From Neckera pumila (taxonomy: Eukaryota > Streptophyta > Bryopsida > Hypnales > Neckeraceae), in contig OZ018416.1 of NCBI GenBank assembly GCA_963969595.1, positions 18,492,065-18,556,064 on the forward strand: 64,000 bases of DNA, given 5' to 3'. The notes under the pieces are model-generated. The model was not told where the DNA came from, did no database searches, and saw only the letters and a list, made by a program, of their open reading frames with translations. Shown one piece after another: positions 26,348-38,102 of the stretch (its first letter is position 1; each line of letters opens with the position of its first letter). The translations under genes were made by a program, and so were the position numbers.

Positions 26348-26949
26348 TTACCCCCTCCTCTAATGACGAGTTCTAAGAGGAGCATAAGTAATCATGGTTC
26401 TACATTCGTAAGAAATCAAGGATACGACAAACAGTTGTCCGCTAATCTCTAGACAAGGATTCAGCAGGGCCACACAGCCAACGATTGTGACCACGACTTC
26501 CTTTTACATGGAGAAACCCAAAATACTATTCCATGTTGAGTCCTTCAAAACATCCTTGGAAGGTAACTTCTGGTCCATCAGGCTCGATCCTTCCAGCTTG
26601 CAATAAAATCACTAGAGCTCGAACGTCAGGTTGAAGATTACCATGCCATGGTTGCTCGATACGAGGCCGTTTTTGTTGCGTTGAGGGTCTGCCTTCATCT
26701 TGAGGTTGTAATGACGAAGAATTCAAATGTTGCAATGGTTGATCTGGCAATTGTGATATAGAAAGCTCAAGCTTGGACTCAAGATCGTGCTCAGGATCTA
26801 AAAAATCTTTAAAGATCCTCCAATTAGACATATTGGAGATTTAGCTAAGGACTATGAAAGTTTCTGCAATGAGAGTGGAGACTATCTTCTCGTATCAACT
26901 CTCCCTTCCTTATATCGGGCTCTAGATGGGGAGGCTTCTAAAAGAAGCT

Positions 26950-29900
26950 ACTAGGAAGGTTGCGATTCATCAGGATAGAGGTGGTAGAACTCGTCTACTT
27001 TTTGCGGTGCATTGACTAGCTTTGCTTCTGATTTCCATGTGTGTTCATTGATGTCGTATCCACGCCAATGTACCAAATATTCTAATTTTCCGCGTCAACG
27101 TCAAGAATCAAGTACTTTGTCCACCTTATATTCGTCATGATTATCTATTTCAATCAAAGGTGGTGGTTCTTTCCGGCATATTTGACTCTTTATACGACTC
27201 GAGAAGAGAAACATGAAAGACTGGATGCAAATTCATAGATGCCGGAAGCTCCAATCGCTAAACGATGGGATTGATTTGCTTTTGAATGGAAAACGGTCCT
27301 AATTGACGATAATCCAATTTGTCACATGGTCGATTAGTCTTGATGTTGCGTCAAAGGAACCAAACCTTCTCATCAACTTGGAATGGAGGTGGTTCTTTTC
27401 GCAACATGTCTGTGTATATCTTGTAACAATCTTGAGCTTCCTAAAAATAGTGTTTCATGGTGTCTTGAAGATCTAACAACCGCTTAGCCAAGTCTATGGC
27501 TGCTGGATTGTCCATCTGAGAAATGCTAAATAGATTACACTTAGGATGATATCCGTAATTGACATAGAATGGCGTTTGTCGAGTAGAAATATGAATAGTG
27601 TTGATATAAGCAAACTCCGCCAATGTCAAATGTGACGTCTAATCATCCTATTGATAATTGATGGTGCAATGTAAATGGTGTTTCAAAATTTGATTGCCGC
27701 GTTCTATTTGTCCATCTATTTGGGGATGAAAAGCAGAAGAAAGTTTGATATCCACCTTTAAGGTTTCAAAAAGGAACTTCCAAAACTTGAAAATAAATTG
27801 TGGTCTTCGGTCTGATGTAATATCATCTGACAACCCATAATAACGATAAATGTTGTCAAAAAAGAGTTTTGCTATTTCTACGCTAGTGATTGTTTTTTTG
27901 CATGGAATAAAATGCGCCATCTTGGTAAGTCAATCCACAATCACTCATATGGAATCAAAGGTCTTAGATGGAGGTAAATCCGTATTGAAATCCATAGAAA
28001 TTGAAGACCATGATCGCTTTGGAATAGGTAATGGTTGGAGAAGTCCATGCGATCGATGTCGTGGATTTTTAGATCTGGAACAAGTATCACAAGTGAGCAC
28101 AAAGTCCTTGATGGCCTTTCACATTTGTGGCCACCAGATATCTCGAGACACAAGTTCTAATGTTTTATTGAATCCAAAATGTCCGGCAACAAGAAAATCA
28201 TGTCGAGTTTGAAGAATTCAAAGATGCAATGGTCCTTTAGGAATATATAGGCATTCTTTAAAATACAAGAGTTGTCCGATAACTTAAACTTGTCATCATC
28301 ATGGTGAAATTGACGCTCGATATCAAGAACAAGAGGATCCAAGACCGGTTACTTCATAGACTTGGTCAAGGAACAAAGAATCAACTGGCATTGCCGTAAT
28401 TATTGTATGAAGCTGGAATTGCTCAGGCTTAAGAAGAATTGGTTGCTATTGGTTGTATGTCGCTTCTCTTTCTTTTGGTACCAAAAATGATCTCCGAGAC
28501 AAGGCATCTGACAATCCTTGTTGCTTTCTGGGACGATACATGATGATGAAATCGAAACAAGATAATGACATGTTCTAACATGCTTGACGCCAAGTTGGTG
28601 GAAGCCGCTACTTGAGAGTAGTTTTTGATGAAGATCCGATAAAAATTAGCAAACCCGAGAAAGCATTGTACATCGCGTACTGTTTGAGGAGTTGACCAGT
28701 CTGTGATGGCTTGAATCTTCTTTGGATCCATCAGTAATCCTTTGTTGAAGATGATACACCCAAGAAACTCCACTTGGAATTGATGGAATACGCATTTTTT
28801 CAATTTTGCATATAATCCAACATTTCGTAGCTTTTGTAGTACAAGCTTAACGTGTTTCTCATGTTCTTCAGTGTTTTTGAAATAAATCAAGATGTCTTCA
28901 AGATAACATACAACAAATTAATTCAGAAACTTGTGGAAGATATCATTCATCAAGTGTTGAAAAATAGCCGGTACATTAGTAAGTCCAAATGACATGACAT
29001 TGTATTCAAAATATCCATATCTGGTTTGGAATGTTGTCTTTCATTCATCCCTTCTTTAATACGCACTAAGTTATATGGTCCACGAAGATCAATCTTGATA
29101 TAAATTTTCACTTGTCCAAATTGATCAAGAAGTCCGGATATCATCAACAAGGAATATCAATATTTCACCGTGATTTTGTTTAAACCGTGATAATCAATGC
29201 CCATTCGTAAAAGAGCCATCTTTCTTCTTCTCAAAGACTATTGGCGCTCCTGCCGGGGACTTGGAATGTTGAATGAAGTTCCTTGCAAGATTTTTGTCGA
29301 TATACTGCCTTAATGCCAAAAGTTCGTTCTGCGATAGATTGTAAATCGGACCAAATAGTGGTTGAGCTCCGCCTTTAAGATCAATGGCGCAATCGTATGG
29401 TCGATGTTCTAGCAAAATGTTGGCATTTTTCTTTTCAAATACATCCTCAAAGTCTTGATATTGAGCTCGGTATTGAATTGGAACACTTAATAAAATATTG
29501 TTGTTGTCGTACATCGGAGTTGCATAGAGCACATAAAGATTACCATTTTTTGCAGCTTTGATAAAGGCTCTAGTTCCAATAAGTACAGGTTTCATACTTG
29601 AAGGCTTTGAAAGAGATTCCATTATCGAGGTGTCTAAAGAAAACAACAGATTTTGCGATTTCCAGTCTATAACTAGATTGTATTTTTCAAGCCAAAAAAG
29701 TCCTAAAACTGTAGGATTGGACGGGGGTTTGATAATATAGAATATAATTGTACTATTATGCCCCTCAAATGAAATCTTTAGTTGTCTAATTTCATGAGTG
29801 ACATCCCTCAAAAATAGGGCCCGATCGTCTATAGCCTCTACATGTACAGATTTTGGTTTCAAAATTAGAGAAATCTTATGAAGTTTGGCAAATTTCTCAT

Positions 29901-29960
29901 CTAAAAAACAAGCTGAAGCCCTAGAATCTAATAGGGCATGATTTGCAATTTCTTCTTAGA
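26950..29960 (-). pseudogene. pol: Retrotransposon pol relic (protease, RT, integrase, chromodomain)
   Basis: The protease has LLDSRASACF near 29930, where the usual active-site DSGA is changed to DSRA. Reverse transcriptase blocks follow at 29862-29194 (KSPAGAPIVFEKKKDGS), 29150-28950 and 28890-28429. The catalytic YxDD box reads YLED (28894-28905), so it lacks a catalytic Asp. Integrase appears with [13 protein letters not shown] (zinc-binding part) near 28090, then 27920-27648 (DRRPQF and HPQIDGQIERGN, the catalytic Asp and Glu regions) and 27629-27441. A C-terminal chromodomain (YLVHWRGYDINEHTW near 27045-27090) directs chromoviruses to particular chromatin. There are many stops and frameshifts, and the RNase H part is barely visible. 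Confidence 0.85.
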
Positions 29961-30058
29961 GCCCAGGTGTAGAGGTATAGTAAAGCAATGAAAAGGTTGA
30001 GAAGAAAGATGAAGACCTGGATTTGTTTGTAAAACAGAAGGCTCCAGCCGCACGGTTC

Positions 30059-31075
30059 CTACTGTAGCTGAGCATCCTTGTTTTTCAATACATGTACAGT
30101 TCTTATCTTAAAAGTATGTTGTTTGTGTTTCTTGTGGCAGTTAGATGCCTTGTGGCCAGGCTCTCCACAATATAAACACAAGTTTTCATCGAGACGTCTT
30201 TTCTTTTCTTGCGCGGTAAGTGGTCCAAATTGTACTGTATCAATTTGCATATCCTCATGGTCTTTAGCATGTGCGCTTATTATACGTGCTGTCTTGACGG
30301 TGGGCGAGAAATTTGTTGGTGTCATTGGTGCAGCCCACGATCGTCGATCTTGACGCCTTTGAGATAGTCGATTGTTGCATTTCACAGCTTAATTTATCGC
30401 TTTGTTTAGTGTTTGAGGATCAAAAAATGATAGTAACAAACCCTTCACGTTGTCTCGTAAGCTCCATTAGATTTAGCTCATAAGTGCTTCTTCTCCCCAA
30501 TTGATATCACAAGCAAGTTGTCAAAATTTGGATGCATACACCGTAGTTGAGCAAGATCCTTGTCGTGAAGAACAAACTTTAGTTGTTGTCCAACAAATTT
30601 TGTCATGTTCTCCAAATGCTTCGGAAAACGCCTCCAAGAATGTTTCAAAATTGCTCAGAATTGAAGATATTTTCTCGAATAGGGGTGAAAATCAAGACAA
30701 AGCTTGTCCAACGAGCAAACTTCCAACCAAACCTACTCGTAACTCGTCTGTCGGATACCGTTGAAGATAGAGAAAGATAATGAGTTGCACTTGATTCACA
30801 AATCCTCAAAATTTTGATCTGGAACCATCAAATTTTTTGAGAAGACTAATCCGTGGCTCCTTTATTGTTGAGGTTTTCGAGTCGAAGTTTTGAGTAGGCA
30901 AATTTTTCTCTGAAGTTGATGCAGATGACATGGGTTGAAATGCTTCAACTACTCTTGAACTCGTGTTTGCAGCAAAGTCTTCAAGAGCATTTGTCCTTAT
31001 GGACAAGAAATCCATGGCCTTCAAAATGAGGTCTAGTTGAGTTGCTATCGAATTGATGTCTTCGCTTTCTGACAT
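30059..31075 (-). pseudogene. gag: Retrotransposon gag relic with CCHC zinc knuckle
   Basis: The N-terminal piece starts MSESEDINSI at 31075 and runs to 30806. The C-terminal piece (30385-30059) carries CLYCGEPGHKASNC at 30137-30178, the CX2CX4HX4C nucleic-acid-binding knuckle of retroelement Gag. The middle is broken by stops and frameshifts. Gag would form the particle and bind element RNA. Confidence 0.8.
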
Positions 31076-31623
31076 CTTAATTCACTTGGCAAGATTCACA
31101 AAAAAGATTGACCTACTGAACAAGAACCAATTTAGAGATGGATAATCCATAATTTCTAAAGAATAAAGTTGTTTTCAAGAAAGGCAGTAGTTCACTCGCA
31201 ATCAAGAAAAACTTTGTTGAGAAAAAATAATACTAATTTAGAGGAGGATAATCCGCAACTTTTAAGCACCTTAATATTTTCAAGAAGAGAGGGATAATCT
31301 ACACTCAACCAAGAAGAACCAAGCTATAATATTGGTTTTACCCTTGGATCTGTCAATGACTATTACGACAAACTTTGTACCCAACTAATACTTTGTCTAT
31401 TTGCTAAGGAGTGCGGAACTAAATTTCGCAAAGCAAAATTTGAGAGGTCCGTCTCGACAAACTATAAAAGGTATGCAAGATGCAAGGCAAGGCAAAACAA
31501 GACAAGTTCTGGAAGTCAAGATATGATATTGAGAGATTAAAAAGTACAAGGCAAGAGTTGGAGTCAAGAACTAAGATCAAGATAGATGTTGTCGAGACTG
31601 AAAACTACCTCAGTCTTGACTTG

Positions 31624-31631
31624 CTTATATA
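31624..31631 (-). promoter_or_regulatory. TATA box of the 5' LTR
   Basis: TATATAAG on the minus strand, conserved at the same place in the other LTR (26131-26138). Confidence 0.6.
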
Positions 31632-31639
31632 CTACTCAT

Positions 31640-31845
31640 TAGGAGGTTCTTCCAGAAACTTCATCCAATTAGGAGGTGCTTCCAGAAGTTTTTTTTAACA
31701 AGAAAATGCTTCCAAAAGCTTCCTCCAACTAGGAAGTGTTCCGAAAAGCTTCCTCCAGCTAGGACGTGCTTCCAAAAGCTTCCTCCAACTAGGAAGTGCT
31801 CCAAGAAGCTTCCTCAAGCTAGGACGTGCTTCCAAAACCTTCTTC
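31640..31845. promoter_or_regulatory. Heat-shock-element-like array in the 5' LTR
   Basis: About seven 30-bp units carrying AAGCTTCCTCC, some retaining AGAAGCTTCC and others degraded to AAAAGCTTCC. It sits directly upstream (minus strand) of the TATA box at 31624-31631. Confidence 0.55.
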
Positions 31846-32212
31846 TGTCTACAAGTCTGTTGATAAAGGTTCTGAACTACAACATGTTTCTGACTAGGGT
31901 TCCATTTGCGCAAGATAGGGTGACTTATTTTCATGAAAGAGGGGAATATGATGTGGTTCAGAAACTTCATTATTGTGTGGCAAATAACACATTGAAGTTG
32001 CTAAGATCAATTTTTAGTTTTTTGCTTTTCGGAAATATGTTTGTCTATACATCAAAAACAACTTGGACTATAATCTATATTACCTTATTTTCTACAAATT
32101 CCAAATTCGATGAAAAAATTTAGCAAAAAATAGTACAATCTTTATTATTTCTGTTTTCTGACCCGAAAAAAATCATGCCCCTTCCATCACCTATCGGACA
32201 TATGCTAGAATA

Positions 32213-32633
32213 CACTATATGAAACCCACATTTTAGGTGACGAGCCATGATTTTTCTTGACAGATTTTAGTGGACATCGAATGCAACAAACTCCTATTTT
32301 TTGTCAACAAAAATGTTCAACATAACATCAATGTTGGCATAAAAACATAGGTTTGTTCACTACAAGAGAAAGGTGTGTTTTAAGTAGTACCCTAGACATT
32401 ACATCTTTTAAGTAACATCTTTTAAGTAAGTTTTTAAATAAAAATTTATTTAAAAGATTATCTTTTTAGTAAATTTTACTTAAAAACTTATCTAAAAGAC
32501 GTTACTTAAAAGACGTGATGTCTAGGACACTACTTAAAACACCCCTTTCTTTTGTAGTGGTTGCACTAAACGTCCACTAAAATTCGTCAAGAAAAATCAA
32601 GGCTTATCACCTAAAACATGAGTTTCTATAGTG
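32213..32633. mobile_element. CACTA-type non-autonomous element with about 75-bp TIRs
   Basis: Begins CACTATATGAAACCCACATT and ends with its inverted partner (CACTATAGAAACTCATGTTT on the minus strand). It is flanked by the 3-bp duplication ATA (32210-32212 and 32634-32636). The inverted repeats extend about 75 bp inward. It contains a second CACTA element. Confidence 0.85.
32357..32559. mobile_element. CACTA-type MITE nested in the 32213-32633 element
   Basis: 203 bp. Begins CACTACAAGAGAAAGG and ends with the inverted partner CACTACAAAAGAAAGG. Flanked by GTT on both sides (32354-32356 and 32560-32562). Most of the element is inverted repeat, so its transcript would fold into a long hairpin. 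Confidence 0.88.
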
Positions 32634-32637
32634 ATAC

Positions 32638-33313
32638 TTAACTCCTAAAGTTCCATGACTATGTTTTGACCAAAAACGCTCAAAAACTATCATTTTTAGA
32701 ACAAATATCATTTTTTTGAAAAAAAACTTTTTTTGATATATGCAACCGTAGGATCTTACAGTATGCTAACTTGAGAATATATGGTAAAAAGTTCAAAATT
32801 TTCCACCACATGGATTGCAAAATATAAACATTCAAATTCATTAAAATTATATTTTTGGCCCTGCAAAAAAACAGGGCAACTGCACTTCACAAGCTCACTT
32901 TTCTATGAAAATTGACTAAGATAACGGACTTCAAAGTTTACTTTAGAGTAGAAAATCCATAACTGCCCGCAAACAAAAAATCCTCATAACTTTTTACTCA
33001 TTGGTCAAAATGGAATGATTCAAAAGCTTTCCATATATATAACTTTTGGAAAACCAATTTCAAATTTTTGTTTTTGAAAAAAGTTTTTTTTTTTTATCTG
33101 CCCGGTCTTCCTAGTTACAAAAAAAGTAACATAATAGGCCATAATTTTTTACTTGTATTTCCAAATGTCATGAAATTTAGTGCTTATGAAAGATATTTTT
33201 CATCCCCACCCTCTATTAAAATTTGGGCCAAAAATATGGAAATCTCTAGTCACACGTGTTTGCACAAAAACTTTATATAGCCAAAAAATGCATTTTGGTC
33301 CTTTAGGGGTTAA
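32638..33313 (+). mobile_element. Family B TTAA element, internally deleted
   Basis: 676 bp from TTAACTCCTAAAGTTCC to GGTCCTTTAGGGGTTAA. It matches the 19543 copy at both ends but lacks about 250 bp in the middle. Confidence 0.8.
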
Positions 33314-33558
33314 CATTATTGGAAATGGGTGGTATACCTTAAAAGAAGCCATGCCAATGTAACAACCAGCCATGTGTCAAAGTTTGATTCCTATTCCTAT
33401 TGTTCAGAAGTAATCTATTGAAAATCTATTGTTCAATGACTCAAGAGAAAGTGAACATATGTCCGACAAAATCAAATGGTTCCAATACTTTTGAACTTAC
33501 TAATAAAAAAAACTGCTGGACAATATCAATAGCCGATCGTCAAAAGTTATACTACTGT

Positions 33559-33629
33559 CATTTGTAAATAGTGTATACATTCTCAATGCAATTATTCACC
33601 ATTGAGAATGGATACACTATTTACAAATG
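33559..33629. repeat. Perfect-stem hairpin (30-bp arms, 11-nt loop)
   Basis: The left arm 33559-33588 (starting CATTTGTAAATAGTG) is the reverse complement of 33600-33629 with one mismatch. It is a small foldback element or a possible small-RNA precursor. Confidence 0.75.
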
Positions 33630-34236
33630 GACGAGGTATGAGAGGCATCCAATAATACAAACCAAAAGAAAATGATAGTATGAACTGAAGGCTATTTGTT
33701 TAAGGAATGTTATATACAAGTAGCCATTGTATAAAACTGAAACTTATGTAAAATGATTTCTAAGAATGGAAAAGGAAAGTAATACAAAACTAGATGAAAA
33801 ATATGATAGTTGTATGGACATAAATGCAAATTGAATTCTCATCAAAGTGTTGTTAATCCCTAAAGATCTTTGCCTAGTTTCACCACAACTAAGCTTTTGA
33901 CAATGCCGCTTTCTTAGGCTTTTGAATCCTATAACTCAAATTTTGTTTGCAAAGAAGATTTAGGGACTTCATGTTTGAATAAAGCCTCATGTTAGGAATA
34001 ACTATGCAAATTTTCAAAATGATGCTGTGTTCTATTGCCCCAAGTTGGAGTTCAAAAAATAAAAATAAAAAAAATTCAACCATTAGATCTTCATAAAAAA
34101 ATAGATTCCCTAGAAGTTTGTTTGTTTTATTAATTTCAAAACAAATATGAAGAAACAAAACCCAAAATTTGATACATCATTTGGGATGCCTAAATTTTTA
34201 AAAAAAAACATTTTGCTTGGTAAGGAGCTTTAGGAG

Positions 34237-34913
34237 CTAACCCCTAAATGTCCAAGTCCTTTTTGAGCTTCTTGGAGTTTACTCTAAATTGAACAAAATT
34301 TAGAATTTTAATCAGTATTATCAATTTTTAGAAATGTAACCTTACAAATTTAAACTAGATATGTTAGAGAGGACATAGAAAAAGAAAATACAATATCTTC
34401 AATATCTTCAATAAAATATCACCTATGGATTGAAAAATTATAATGTTTAATCATGAAGGTGTTAAACTTGTAAAAAGTGATTTGAAATCTTTCAATCTTC
34501 TTTTTGCATGTCAAAACAAAAAATTTGGTCACAAAAAAAATTAGGTTAAAAGACATAATATGCATAATTTTGAGGTATAATCTCAATCCATTTATAACTT
34601 CTCAAAATCTACTCTACAAATTTTTTAAATGAATTTCTCATGTGTTTTTTCTCCAAGTTCTAGTATATCTGAGGCTCATTTCCAAAAAAAAACTCAACAC
34701 TTAAAAATCAAGATATGTAATGGACACCTTGCACAATATCTTCAATAGAAAAATCGTAAACATTTGTTTTCAAAATCAAAATTTTTGGTGCTAAAACTAG
34801 GCTTCAAAAAATTCAAAAATATAAACTACTGAAAATAATAAACTGGTGAGGATTTATTTACCTTCAAAATTTTGTCGATACCAAAATATGGTGCCTCATG
34901 CATTAGGGGTTAA
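34237..34913 (+). mobile_element. Family C TTAA-type element
   Basis: Starts CTAACCCCTAAATGTCC and ends GCATTAGGGGTTAA, about 677 bp. The ends resemble family A and B but the interior differs. Confidence 0.7.
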
Positions 34914-34996
34914 GAATTTATTTTATTGTAAGAACATTGACTTATACTATCGTAGCAAATCATACAATGGTGGTAGACCATACTTGATCTTATTTA

Positions 34997-36777
34997 TTAA
35001 CCCCTAAGAGACTAAAGAGCCCACTTTGGATTTTTTGAAAACTAGGACAGTTTCTATTGACTTCCTAATCTAAAATTTTTTGCATAAATTCTTTAGGATG
35101 AATGCTAATCATCCTAATTTATGTGTGAAGGTTTGTTTTATGTCATTCCAATAAGTATTGCAAAAGTTAGAAGGTTTTTTTTTATTTGAATGTCAAATCA
35201 GTTTGCTCAAAATATTTTTTAAATATGAATCAATTAATTTTACTAGATTCTATAGAGTGATATCTATTTAAAAATGTTTGAAACATTCAATTTCAAATAA
35301 TGAGGTGAAAGTATGAAGAGTTTTATTTTGCAAGCAATAAAGATAGAAGAAACATATAAAGTCATCTCTTAAACTCAATTTTACTAAAAAAAAATCATAT
35401 AGAAACAACCCAGAGGATACCAGTTGTTTATTTGAACAGTATTGCCATTTGAGATTAACAATTGTCCAATTTTTATAAAAGTTTATAGCATTTTAGACTT
35501 TTCTTTTATTCAATCGCTCCTTCCGCTTATGAATTTTTTGAAGATGAATATTAAAGTTTTAGGTTAAATTTTTCACATACATTTTCAACCCATTTTATAA
35601 AATTTTGACTAAAACTCACAAGTTATTGGACGTACCTGTTTTTTCTAAATTGTTGAAAGATAAAATTTTACCTTTGAAAAGGGCTAGAAAGCCTACATAT
35701 TGAAGTTTAGGATAAGTTTTAGGATTTTTTAGCCCTTTTCAAAGAACAATTGATGGAGATATATACTCTAAAATTTTGGAAAGGTACACTTGAACAAATT
35801 AACTAAAAGATTTTGTAGTTAGATTTGTTAAGAAGAAAAGGTAAATGAAGATTGTAGCCTTGCTTTGGATATAAGTATTTTGAAATACTTTTAAGCATGT
35901 AAGAAAAATTTTGAGGTTACATGTTGTTCAATGACCTTATAATCTTTGATATGTTAATTATTTTGACATATTCTGATTAAAATTATTTTGCTTTAGCATA
36001 CTTACAAAGACAACTATAGAATCAACCTCATGTAGCTTACGATTGTTATACTTCTCTAATAATTGTATAATACAATTGTTTTAATTTTCATTGTGATATG
36101 TTTGTAAATAGAGTCAAATACAAAACAATCCATTTCTCATTGAGACTCTTCCCTTATAGTAATTTCTTTCCTAATTTTTAAAGCTAATTGTTTATTCTAA
36201 AAGTAATGAAAAAGAAACAAAAGGTGTCAAATTTTGAGACATATCATACAAGGAGAAGTAATAGAAAACAAATTTAGAAATAATAAATTAAAACTGCAAG
36301 CAAAAGGCTCCAGAAGTTGCTTGAAATCCACCAAGTCTATCTACCTTGAGTTCTAACAATCTACTTTCAATCTATAAGACACTCACTTCATTTGAGGCGC
36401 TTTCAAATTCTAAGAATCAATCTAGAGCCAAAATATTGTTTGTGGATGTTGATGAATATGGCACATTCTTTAAAAAATTTAGGTGCATAATTGAGCTGCA
36501 TGGAGGCTAAATGGATGATGGAGCATTCCAAATTTTAATACATTTTTTCCTCCTTTTTCAACTTTTAGTATATGAAATAGATTTTAAATTTGGTGAAAAA
36601 TTGACTCCATAGAAATGGTCCAAATGACAAATGGACTTTTCTTGTCCACAATTCTATGTCCACATCTGATGAAATGTTTTGGAGTTGATCACTGAAATTG
36701 ACAATTATAAAAAATGCCAAGAATAGTCAATAATAGCCATCTTATCCCGTCTCTTCCACTGGAACTTTAGAGGTTAA
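34997..36777 (+). mobile_element. Family D TTAA-type element, about 1.8 kb
   Basis: Bounded by TTAACCCCTAAGAGACTAAA on the left and GGAACTTTAGAGGTTAA on the right. No coding sequence recognised. Confidence 0.55.
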
Positions 36778-37167
36778 TTGTTAATTTAAATGACCTTGTG
36801 TCCTCATTAGTAATTTGATGACTTTTCCTTTTAGTTCCATTGAAAACATAGAAAAGCCCGTCACTTGATATGGAGGGTTGCGAGTTCCCCTGTATTCCCA
36901 GACTGCGGGAACGCAGTTGTAGCAGCTAGATGATGTGGCACAACAATTGCCACGTCATTTTCAAAGAAGAAGAAATTTGTTTAAAATGATATTTCGAGAA
37001 AAAAAATTATTTTTTTTTTTTGAAAAAAAATTATGACCACCTTCTACAGTTGTTCACTGAATTTGTCCAGATTGGAAAACGGGCCTGAAACGGCCCTCCA
37101 AGGCCCCCCAATCTCATCTAATGAAGATGAAACTCATACGTTGGAAACACCCAAAACCGTCAATATA

Positions 37168-38102
37168 TCAACTTTTTCTCGGGTGCCATCCAAGATCTAG
37201 ACTATGACCTTAGTAGTGGCTCTGGAAAAATGAACAACAGCTACTGTCATATTCAACGGCATGTGGGCGACAACTCCTCATCAAGCATTGCCAACCAAAA
37301 AGGTCTATTCCATCACAGTGAAGCGGCCTCCTTCCTCTTACCTTTTTACCTAATTGGAAAGATGTATGGCTCAAAATTTGATCTCAAAAAGAAGTGACAT
37401 TCATGTAGTCCGTCTAACATAACGCAGTGGCAGTGTACTCTTGGCGAGCAAAAATCAACCCCGATATTGACACTAGATGCAATTGCAGCTCTATAGGGAG
37501 TGACAAAACTCCCATCCATAGGTTTTACTACTATCCCCGAGCATTGGAGGTAGAACCATTCTAGTCCATTTCCTTGGAAAACATCTCCTGATGGGGCCCC
37601 ATATCTGTTTTGCATTTTTGCCTTGACCCTGCCCTGAAGATACCTTGGCCTCCGTACCATCTAATCCTTCCTGCATAGGTCATCCCTTTGGTTAATCTGG
37701 ATTGCTTGGAATAACAAGGTTTTTTCCCAAACGCAGTGGCCTCGAGGACTACTTCAACAAGCTCTCTAGGATGCTTTGCTAGATGCGGGGTGGGCGGCTC
37801 AAATTAAAGCTCAAGGTGGAGCTACCCACAGACTTCAATAGGTTGTAGACATTTGGACCAAGTTTGATAATATCTGGCTCCAATCACCGGTTCTTGCTTT
37901 GCAATTAGGTGACCATACTAGTTGGAACAAAAGGGTCCTTCCTCTTGTAAGTTTTTGTAGTCTCTCGTTAGGCTTCATTTTGGTTCTCTTCTCCTTTTTT
38001 CATGCTCATTATCTCTTCATTGTCTAGTCTTTTGGCTTAGCTGTTGCTTATATGTGGTTATTTTTAATGCACTAGATTTTTTCCCATTTTAAAAAAAAAA
38101 AC
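37168..38102 (+). mobile_element. 5'-truncated LINE (non-LTR retrotransposon)
   Basis: Flanked by the 11-bp duplication CCGTCAATATA (37157-37167 and 38103-38113). The right end carries a poly(A) tract (about 38091-38101). Near 37685 the plus strand encodes SLWLIWIAWNNKVF, like the conserved tail of plant LINE reverse transcriptase proteins. A T-rich 3' UTR follows. The frame is broken by stops. Confidence 0.72.

Larger units (their letters stand above)
25974..31895 (-). mobile_element. Ty3/gypsy chromovirus LTR retrotransposon, decayed
   Basis: LTRs lie at 25974-26347 and about 31463-31895, and gag-pol is on the minus strand between them. Just inside the left LTR, the minus strand reads AGAGGAGGGGGTAA, a polypurine tract, directly before the LTR start TGTCACGG. 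The order is gag, protease, reverse transcriptase, integrase, chromodomain, as in chromoviruses. The two LTRs differ at many sites and all reading frames are broken, so the copy is old. A matching 5-bp target duplication was not found (TACGA left, AGGGT right). Confidence 0.88.
31463..31895 (-). repeat. 5' LTR of the chromovirus (about 433 bp)
   Basis: Collinear with the 3' LTR from GCAAGATGCAAGG to CTACAAGTCT, with more units of the 30-bp array and degraded ends. The boundaries are inferred by alignment to the other LTR. Confidence 0.75.

Noticed and set aside
37346..37660. Minus-strand open frame of 104 codons
   Set aside because: It lies inside the LINE, whose poly(A) and coding remnant are on the plus strand, and shows no domain.
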